Positions 7,387 to 13,245 of a DNA stretch of 20,122 nucleotides are shown here, in pieces. Under the pieces are notes generated by a model, which saw only the letters and a program-made list of their open reading frames with translations, ran no database searches and was not told the origin of the DNA. Positions within the stretch are counted from its first letter, which is position 1; each line of letters begins with the position of its first letter. Source of the stretch: RGIG3159 sp045640565. GTDB lineage: Bacteria; Bacillota; Clostridia; Oscillospirales; Oscillospiraceae. A program made the position numbers and the translations under genes. The DNA lies in contig JAZUFG010000088.1 in NCBI GenBank assembly GCA_045640565.1, positions 1-20,122 on the forward strand. Reading direction: 5' to 3'.

Positions 7387-9270
7387 ATGCAGGCTATTTT
7401 AAACATTCTCTGTGTTCCGCTGAATGCACTCATGCGACTTTGCAACAACATCTGCGGAAACTACGTGCTCACAATTGTGGTTTTCACACTGCTGACAAAA
7501 ATCATTTTATATCCTGTTTCTATGTGGCTTCAAAAAAGCAGTATCATCATGGTCAAACTAATGCCGGAGTTAAACCGATTGAAGGAAGAATACTACGGCG
7601 ATAAGGACACTATTGCAGAAAAAACACAGATCCTATACAAGCGCGAGCATTACAGCCCTTTGGCAAGTACTTTGCCAATGATTATACAAATCATCCTCTT
7701 GATGGGCGTCATTGAAGCTGTTAAAGCTACCATTGACCCACAATCCGTGTTGATTCGCACGCCGCTTGAGGTTGGCTCTTGGGCTTGGCTTATGCCTCTA
7801 GCTGCCGGATTAGCCTCTCTGATTCTGGGCCTTGGCCAGAACCGCTTCAATCCTCTTCAGCGAGAGCAAAGCAAAAAAGAACAATGGATGACAAACGGAG
7901 TCTCCATCGGCATCTCTTTGGTCCTCGGCTTTTTTGTTTCCGTCGGTGTTTGCGTCTATTGGATTTGCAGCAATCTTTTCTCTGTTCTTCTTCAAATCTG
8001 TTTGAATATTACAATTCGGCCAGAAAAATATATTGACTATGAAGCACTGAATAAAAGCCGTCAGAGCCTGCAGAATCTAGACCAACTCTCTTCCAAAATG
8101 ACGAAGGAAGAAAAGAAGCGTGAACAGCAGGATTACAAAAAGTTTTTCTCCGTTGCAAACAAGCATTTAGTCTTCTATTCTGAAGGAAGCGGCTTCTACA
8201 AGTATTTTCATTCTACAATAGAATATTTACTGGAACACTCCAATATCACTATCCACTATATCACCAGTGACTCAAACGACCAGATTTTTAAAATCGCCGA
8301 AAAACAACCACGAATCCGTCCTTATTTTATCGGTGAAAAAAAGCTGATTACTTTAATGATGAAAATGGATGCGGACATCGTCGTGATGACTATGCCGGAT
8401 CTTGATAAATATCACATCAAACGCAGTTATATCCGTAAGGATGTGGAATACATTTATACCTTCCATGGCATCCTTGGCGGCCTGCGCACTATGCGGGCGG
8501 GCTGTATTGACGGTTATGATACAATATTCACAAACGGCGACTATCAGGATAAAGAAATTCGCGGCATTGAAGAGTGGTTCGGCACTCCTCAGAAAAAGCT
8601 CGTTCCCGTTGGCTATGGTGTCTTGGATGACATCACGGCCGCATACGCCCAAATGGATAAGACTCCCCACAAGATTCCGAAGGTTTTAATTGCTCCTTCC
8701 TACCAGCTGGACAACATTCTGGATTCCTGCATTTATCCCCTCTGTGAATCTCTTTTGGAACGGGGCTATGACGTTACCATTCGTCCGCATCCTCAGTACA
8801 TCCGCAGGTTCCCTCAAAAAATAGAGGAAATGAAAGAACAGACTGCATCGTATCCGCAAGACCGCTTCCGTATGGAAATGGATTTTTCTTCCAATGAAAC
8901 CGTATACACCGCTGATATTTTGGTTACAGATTGGTCCGACATCGGTCATGAATACCTGCTGGCGACCAAACGACCTGTGCTTTTCATTGACACACCTATG
9001 AAGGTCGTGAACACGCAGTTGGCAGAATTTGAAGAAAAGAATCCTCCCTTTGACTTGCAGTTACGGGGCAAGCTGGGCATTTCCATAAAACCTGAAAACG
9101 TCCTCAAAGAAGCCGGCGCTGCTGCTGACGAATTGATTGCCAACAGGGATCGCTATCAGGCTGCAATTGATGACGTACTGCAAAACCATCTCTATCATGT
9201 GGGTGAATTCGGCAAGTACAGTTCTCTGTATATCCTATCTCAGCTTCAAAAGAAAGCTAAGAAATCTTAA
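7387..9270 (+). CDS. YidC/Oxa1-like membrane domain fused to TagF-type CDP-glycerol glycerophosphotransferase
   Basis: A 627-residue two-domain protein. Residues 1 to about 215 resemble the YidC/Oxa1 insertase core: 'LLTKIILYPVSMWLQKSS', 'MPELNRLKEEYYGDKD' and 'ILYKREHYSPLASTLPMIIQ' line up with conserved YidC segments, followed by more transmembrane helices. The groove arginine of YidC is replaced by Lys38, keeping a positive charge. A basic linker (about 216-255) leads to a glycerophosphotransferase domain with 'TFHGILGG' (358-365), 'RPHP' (466-469) and 'TDWSDIGHEY' (514-523), the positions of the TagF/TagB catalytic and nucleotide-binding motifs. That family transfers glycerol phosphate from CDP-glycerol to a lipid-linked acceptor at the inner face of the membrane. 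The two domains are in one uninterrupted frame, so this is a true fusion. The gene begins 22 bp after the first phosphotransferase, with AAGGGA ahead of the ATG. The YidC part may anchor the enzyme or handle the lipid-linked product; insertase activity is unproven. Confidence 0.88.
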   Translation: MQAILNILCVPLNALMRLCNNICGNYVLTIVVFTLLTKIILYPVSMWLQKSSIIMVKLMPELNRLKEEYYGDKDTIAEKTQILYKREHYSPLASTLPMIIQIILLMGVIEAVKATIDPQSVLIRTPLEVGSWAWLMPLAAGLASLILGLGQNRFNPLQREQSKKEQWMTNGVSIGISLVLGFFVSVGVCVYWICSNLFSVLLQICLNITIRPEKYIDYEALNKSRQSLQNLDQLSSKMTKEEKKREQQDYKKFFSVANKHLVFYSEGSGFYKYFHSTIEYLLEHSNITIHYITSDSNDQIFKIAEKQPRIRPYFIGEKKLITLMMKMDADIVVMTMPDLDKYHIKRSYIRKDVEYIYTFHGILGGLRTMRAGCIDGYDTIFTNGDYQDKEIRGIEEWFGTPQKKLVPVGYGVLDDITAAYAQMDKTPHKIPKVLIAPSYQLDNILDSCIYPLCESLLERGYDVTIRPHPQYIRRFPQKIEEMKEQTASYPQDRFRMEMDFSSNETVYTADILVTDWSDIGHEYLLATKRPVLFIDTPMKVVNTQLAEFEEKNPPFDLQLRGKLGISIKPENVLKEAGAAADELIANRDRYQAAIDDVLQNHLYHVGEFGKYSSLYILSQLQKKAKKS

Positions 9271-9287
9271 TAAAACGAGGTATCATC

Positions 9288-9584
9288 ATGAAAGCAAGAA
9301 AAATTCTATCCTTCACGTATTTCTTCATTTGCCTTTGCGCGATGCTCACTGTCGGTGTCAATGCCTACTTGGATCCTTCCGTCATGACTTACACCATTCA
9401 GGTCGTAGCCGGCATTGCCATTGCCGTGGGTGCAACCGTAGGCCTTTACTTCCGCAAGGCAAAGAAAAAAGTTCAGGACAAACTCGGCATTGACGAGGAT
9501 GCTAAGAAGGAAAAGGAAGAAGACATCGTTTTTGATGACAGCGTTTCCGTCGACGAAATCCTTTCCGATGAGGACGCAAAATAA
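9288..9584 (+). CDS. Small two-TM protein with acidic cytoplasmic tail, surface-polysaccharide associated
   Basis: A 98-residue protein with two hydrophobic helices (about 8-28 and 33-54) joined by 'NAYLDPS', then a basic stop-transfer stretch 'FRKAKKKVQDK' and a strongly acidic tail to the end. From memory, small proteins with a similar '[YI]DPSxxTYxIQ' turn and second helix recur beside sulfatase-like genes in clostridial capsule or teichoic-acid loci; I cannot verify this here. The function is unknown. It follows the YidC-TagF gene by 17 bp with ACGAGG seven bases before the ATG, so it is surely co-translated with the island. A role as a small membrane partner of the transferase is conceivable. 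Confidence 0.8.
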   Translation: MKARKILSFTYFFICLCAMLTVGVNAYLDPSVMTYTIQVVAGIAIAVGATVGLYFRKAKKKVQDKLGIDEDAKKEKEEDIVFDDSVSVDEILSDEDAK

Positions 9585-9603
9585 GCTGTTAAAAGGAAAA
9601 GTT

Positions 9604-9622
9604 AGCGTTATGGTATAACGCT
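9604..9622. promoter_or_regulatory. Perfect 8-bp inverted repeat overlapping a possible internal extended -10
   Basis: AGCGTTAT (9604-9611), GGT, ATAACGCT (9615-9622) forms a perfect inverted repeat in the 57-bp gap ahead of the TagD fusion gene, the longest gap inside the island. It contains TGGTATAAC, which reads as an extended -10 (TGn plus TATAAC). No good -35 is visible and no T-run follows, so it is not a normal terminator. It could be an operator/promoter or an mRNA hairpin; both are inference. Confidence 0.35.
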
Positions 9623-9641
9623 CCAATTTGGGCATAGTTGT

Positions 9642-10997
9642 ATGACAAAAGTAATAACATACGGCACCTACGATCTTCTTCACTTTGGCCATGTCCGTTT
9701 GCTTGAACGTGCCAAAGCTCTGGGAGACTACCTAATCGTAGCTGTAACCGCAGATGATTTTGATAAAAGACGCGGAAAAATAAATGTTCAGCAGTCTCTT
9801 TCCGAGAGAATTGAAAACGTTCGGTCGACCGGGCTTGCAGATGAGATTATCGTTGAAGAATATGAAGGGCAAAAAATTGACGACATTCATCGTTATGGGG
9901 TCGATATCTTTACGGTCGGCTCTGACTGGGTCGGGAAGTTTGACTACCTGAATGAGTATTGCAAGGTCGTATATTTGCCACGGACTGAGGGCGTCTCCAG
10001 CACGGAGCTACGATGTGAGAAATCTGCTCTTCGCCTTGGCCTGATTGGCGATTCCTTCGGACTGAAGAAAATTGCAAAAGAGAGTTCCTTCGTCAATGGA
10101 ATCGCGATCAGTACAATTCTTTTGGAGGATGAGGGAGGTATCTGTTCTTTTCCGGGATTTGAAAGTCAAATCACTGACTGCTTTGAATCTTTGGCTGAGA
10201 AGTCTGATGCTGTCTATATCGCCTGCCATCCCTCTAAACGATATTCTTGGTGCAAACGCGCATTAGAGGCCGGTTTGCATGTGCTCTGTGCGGCACCTAT
10301 TGCAAATTCTACGGAAGAATTTGACGAGCTTTATCGGATTGCCGACGGCAAAAAGTTAGCTTTGCTCACCGCTTTGAAAACAGCATATGCAACAGCCTAT
10401 TACCGGCTGCAGTTATTAGTCAAAAGCGGCGTAATCGGTAAGGTCGTTTCTGTTGACGCCACCTGCACAACACGAAGCGAGTATGACCATCGGGAACCAA
10501 CCGAGCTTTCTGATAAGTGGAACTGTATGAGTGACTGGGGCACGGTTGCCATGCTTCCAATTTTCCAGATTCTAGGCACAAACTGGTCTAAAAAGACAAT
10601 TGTTTCTGCTTTTGCAGACCCCGGAGAGCAGTTTGACATTTTCTCAAAAATTGATTTTGTTTATCCCGGTGCGGTTGCATCTATGAAAGTCGGGCGGTCT
10701 GTGAAATCTGAGGGAGAGCTTGTCATCACAGGAACGGAAGGCTATGTCTATGTCCCGTCCCCCTGGTGGAAGACGGACTATTTTGAGGTCCGTTATGAAA
10801 ACCCTCTGGAGAACAAACGAAACTTCTATAAGCTGGATGGAGAAGGTATCCGCTATGAGCTTGCCAGCTTCGCACGGGCTATCCGCAGCGGAAATCCGGA
10901 CTCCTATCTTGACCGCCGCGTTTCCCGTGCCATGACTTCTGTTGTTCAGGATTTTTATCTGCATAAAGATTTGATAACATTAAAAATTGATTCGTGA
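9642..10997 (+). CDS. TagD-type glycerol-3-phosphate cytidylyltransferase fused to a degenerate Gfo/Idh/MocA domain
   Basis: A 451-residue bifunctional-looking protein. Residues 1 to about 124 are a near-complete TagD: 'ITYGTYDLLHFGH' with the HxGH motif His14/His17, 'GSDWVGKFDYL' (93-103), and 'RTEGVSSTELR' (114-124), the ISSTxxR-like nucleotide motif. TagD makes CDP-glycerol from CTP and glycerol 3-phosphate. Residues from about 129 resemble a Gfo/Idh/MocA oxidoreductase: 'LGLIGDSFG', 'VYIACHPSKR', 'EAGLHVLCAAPIA' and 'SDWGTVAM'. The usual 'CEKP' is 'CAAP' (Ala217-Ala218), the catalytic His of the D-x-G-x-H segment is Val302, and the third glycine of the dinucleotide loop is Ser138. The second domain may therefore be inactive or act by another mechanism. 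The ribosome binding site is weak (GGG nine bases before the ATG). The next gene starts eight bases after the stop. Confidence 0.88.
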   Translation: MTKVITYGTYDLLHFGHVRLLERAKALGDYLIVAVTADDFDKRRGKINVQQSLSERIENVRSTGLADEIIVEEYEGQKIDDIHRYGVDIFTVGSDWVGKFDYLNEYCKVVYLPRTEGVSSTELRCEKSALRLGLIGDSFGLKKIAKESSFVNGIAISTILLEDEGGICSFPGFESQITDCFESLAEKSDAVYIACHPSKRYSWCKRALEAGLHVLCAAPIANSTEEFDELYRIADGKKLALLTALKTAYATAYYRLQLLVKSGVIGKVVSVDATCTTRSEYDHREPTELSDKWNCMSDWGTVAMLPIFQILGTNWSKKTIVSAFADPGEQFDIFSKIDFVYPGAVASMKVGRSVKSEGELVITGTEGYVYVPSPWWKTDYFEVRYENPLENKRNFYKLDGEGIRYELASFARAIRSGNPDSYLDRRVSRAMTSVVQDFYLHKDLITLKIDS

Positions 10998-11005
10998 GGC
11001 ATACT

Positions 11006-12079
11006 ATGATTAATTTTACTGTTGGTCCCGTCCAAAGTCCCGACTATGTACGCAGCATAGGAGCGGAACAAGTTCCCTATTTCCGCACTTCCGAATTTTC
11101 CGAAATCATGCTTGAAAACGAAAAACTGATGCTGAAGTTTGCTAAAGCACCCGCCGGTTCCCGTGTAGTTTTTATTACCGGGTCCGGAACTGCATCTATG
11201 GAAGCCTCTGTTATCAACACCTTGACCGAGAAGGACAAGGCCTTGGTCGTCAATGGCGGCAGCTTCGGAGCCCGTTTTAAGAAGTTGTTGGAGCTGCACC
11301 GCATTCCCCATACGGAAATCTCCCTGTCTCACGGAACAGCACTTACCGAGGAAATGCTTGATGAATATGACGGCAAAGGTTACACTGCTTTCCTCGTCAA
11401 TGTTCATGAAACATCCACTGGCGTTCACTATGACATTGATATGATTAGCCGTTTCTGTAAGAAAAATGGCATTTTCCTAATTGTTGACGCCATCAGTTCT
11501 TTCTTGGCAGACGACTTTAATATGGAAGAGCTTGGCGCCGGTATTATGATAACCGGTTCTCAGAAAGCCCTCGCCTGCCCTCCCGGAATCTCTATCATCG
11601 TTCTATCCCCTGCAGCGCTCGAACGGGTGAACCACATTGAATGTAGCTGCATGTATTTGGATCTAAAGGAAGCCCTGCTAAACGGTGAACGCGGCCAAAC
11701 GCCTTTCACTCCTGCGGTAGGCACTCTTCGCCAAATCCATGCTCGCCTGAAAGAAATTGATGCTGAGGGTGGTGTCTCTGCGGAAACGCAAAAAATCGCG
11801 GAACTTGCAAAATACTTCCGTGAACAAATCAAGGGACTTCCCTTTGAAATTGTTTCCGAATCCATGTCTAATGCCGTCACACCACTCCACCCCACAACGG
11901 CAAAGGCAAATGAACTCTTTTCAATCCTGAAAGATGAATATGGCATTTGGATTTGCCCCAATGGTGGAGATATGAAGGAAACCATATTCCGTGTTGGGCA
12001 CATTGGTTGTTTGACAAAGGCGGATTATGATACACTTATTGCTGCGTTTAAGGACCTACAGAGAAGGGGTATTATTTAA
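11006..12079 (+). CDS. Class V PLP-dependent aminotransferase (AGXT/PhnW-like)
   Basis: A 357-residue fold-type I aminotransferase of the class V group that includes alanine-glyoxylate and 2-aminoethylphosphonate transaminases. 'NFTVGPVQ' opens the protein as in that group. 'TGSGTASMEA' binds the PLP phosphate, 'LIVDAISS' carries the PLP-pyridine Asp161, and 'TGSQKALACPPG' carries the Schiff-base Lys187. 'VGTLRQIHARL' and 'FRVGHIG' are the later family motifs. A GTG at 10994 overlapping the previous stop is possible, but the ATG at 11006 has GAGG six bases ahead and gives the family-typical start. Its position after the TagD-MocA gene suggests amination of an aldehyde or ketone precursor of the surface polymer. 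The window holds no PEP mutase or phosphonopyruvate decarboxylase, so a phosphonate role is not supported here. Confidence 0.88.
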   Translation: MINFTVGPVQSPDYVRSIGAEQVPYFRTSEFSEIMLENEKLMLKFAKAPAGSRVVFITGSGTASMEASVINTLTEKDKALVVNGGSFGARFKKLLELHRIPHTEISLSHGTALTEEMLDEYDGKGYTAFLVNVHETSTGVHYDIDMISRFCKKNGIFLIVDAISSFLADDFNMEELGAGIMITGSQKALACPPGISIIVLSPAALERVNHIECSCMYLDLKEALLNGERGQTPFTPAVGTLRQIHARLKEIDAEGGVSAETQKIAELAKYFREQIKGLPFEIVSESMSNAVTPLHPTTAKANELFSILKDEYGIWICPNGGDMKETIFRVGHIGCLTKADYDTLIAAFKDLQRRGII

Positions 12080-13218
12080 TGACGCTTTCATCGGCTAAGA
12101 AACGTTATTATTGGCTGGACATAGAGAGAGTAATTGCCTTGTTCTGTATCATCTTAAACCATGCCATGAACAGGACCTTTCGCAATTATGGCGGCCATTA
12201 CGAAAATTTTCTTTCTCTGGGAATTGGAAATAACATCTTCCGTTCTGTCTTTTGCATCCTTTCTGACTGCGGTGTTCCAATTTTTTTAATGATCACAGGA
12301 TCACTGATTCTCGGAAAGTCCTTTGAAACCCAGGAGAACATCCGTCATTTTTACAAGAAAAATGTAAAGAGCCTTTTTATTACAGCAGAAATTTGGTTTT
12401 TCATTGATTTTCTTGTCCAAAACCTGCGAGATGTCTATTACAACAATATTGCCTATTCTTCAATTCTTTCTTTTCTAAAGGATCTTGGCCTAACATTAAT
12501 ATGGATCAACCAGAAAACCTTTGACAGCATGTGGTACATTAAAGCTATTATCCCCATTTATTTGATCCTTCCTTTCGTATCCCTTGCGGCCAAAAAGTTC
12601 TCTCCCCGGGTTTTCATCCTCTATGGGGGGCTCATTTACGCAGTCAAAATGGTTTTGCCCACAATAAACGGAATAATAAAAATCTGCGGTGGTCAGACTG
12701 TCCTAAGTACCTCTATAAACGGATATATCCTCAGCCAGTTGCTACTCTATATTTTCCTTGGGTATTGGGTCAGCCGAGGCGGACTGAAGGATAAGCGCAG
12801 CGGAGTCCTTGGTATTTGGGCTGGAGCTTGCTTTTTCCTCGCCGCTTCCTATCATTTTCTCTTGATGGGGACTCCGGAAGAAACCATTACTGCTACATTT
12901 CTTGATGATATATCACTGGAAAATTGCTTTCTTCTTCCTTTAGCCGTCTCCGTTTTTGAACTGATACGCAGGAATTCTCAAGCCCTAAAACCTATTGAGG
13001 GACCGATAACCGAACTTTCTCGAATCTCTTTCGGAGTATACCTTGTTCATATTAACATCATGAGTGTTTTGACCGATTTCTTAAATCTACCAGTTCTTCC
13101 CCCATGGGCTCACATTTATTACCTATTCTTTTCCTCTATTATACTCTCTGTATTTTTCATCTCACTATTTTCTAAAATCCCGTTCTGCAAAAAATATCTC
13201 TTCATGATTAAAGACTAA
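12079..13218 (+). CDS. Acyltransferase-3 family integral membrane O-acyltransferase
   Basis: A 379-residue polytopic protein with about ten hydrophobic segments, of the size usual for the acyltransferase-3 (OafA/WecH-like) family. The N-terminal motif 'YWLDIERVIALFCIILNH' carries the conserved Asp14, Arg17 and His28 expected near the active site. 'VPIFLMITGSLIL' and 'SMWYIKAIIPIYLILPF' are typical helices. These enzymes move acyl groups, often acetyl, onto sugars or polymers at the membrane. The ATG overlaps the aminotransferase stop by one base (TAATG), so the two are translationally coupled. It probably acetylates or succinylates the island's polymer or lipid-linked unit; the acyl group is unknown. 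By eye it is among the most AT-rich genes in the window. Confidence 0.88.
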   Translation: MTLSSAKKRYYWLDIERVIALFCIILNHAMNRTFRNYGGHYENFLSLGIGNNIFRSVFCILSDCGVPIFLMITGSLILGKSFETQENIRHFYKKNVKSLFITAEIWFFIDFLVQNLRDVYYNNIAYSSILSFLKDLGLTLIWINQKTFDSMWYIKAIIPIYLILPFVSLAAKKFSPRVFILYGGLIYAVKMVLPTINGIIKICGGQTVLSTSINGYILSQLLLYIFLGYWVSRGGLKDKRSGVLGIWAGACFFLAASYHFLLMGTPEETITATFLDDISLENCFLLPLAVSVFELIRRNSQALKPIEGPITELSRISFGVYLVHINIMSVLTDFLNLPVLPPWAHIYYLFFSSIILSVFFISLFSKIPFCKKYLFMIKD

Positions 13219-13245
13219 AATCTACATTTTTCCAGAGGTTTTATT

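Noticed and set aside
11006..12079. Phosphonate (2-aminoethylphosphonate) pathway based on the PhnW-like aminotransferase
   Set aside because: No PEP mutase, phosphonopyruvate decarboxylase or PntC-type nucleotidyltransferase is in the window; the nucleotidyltransferase present is clearly TagD-like.
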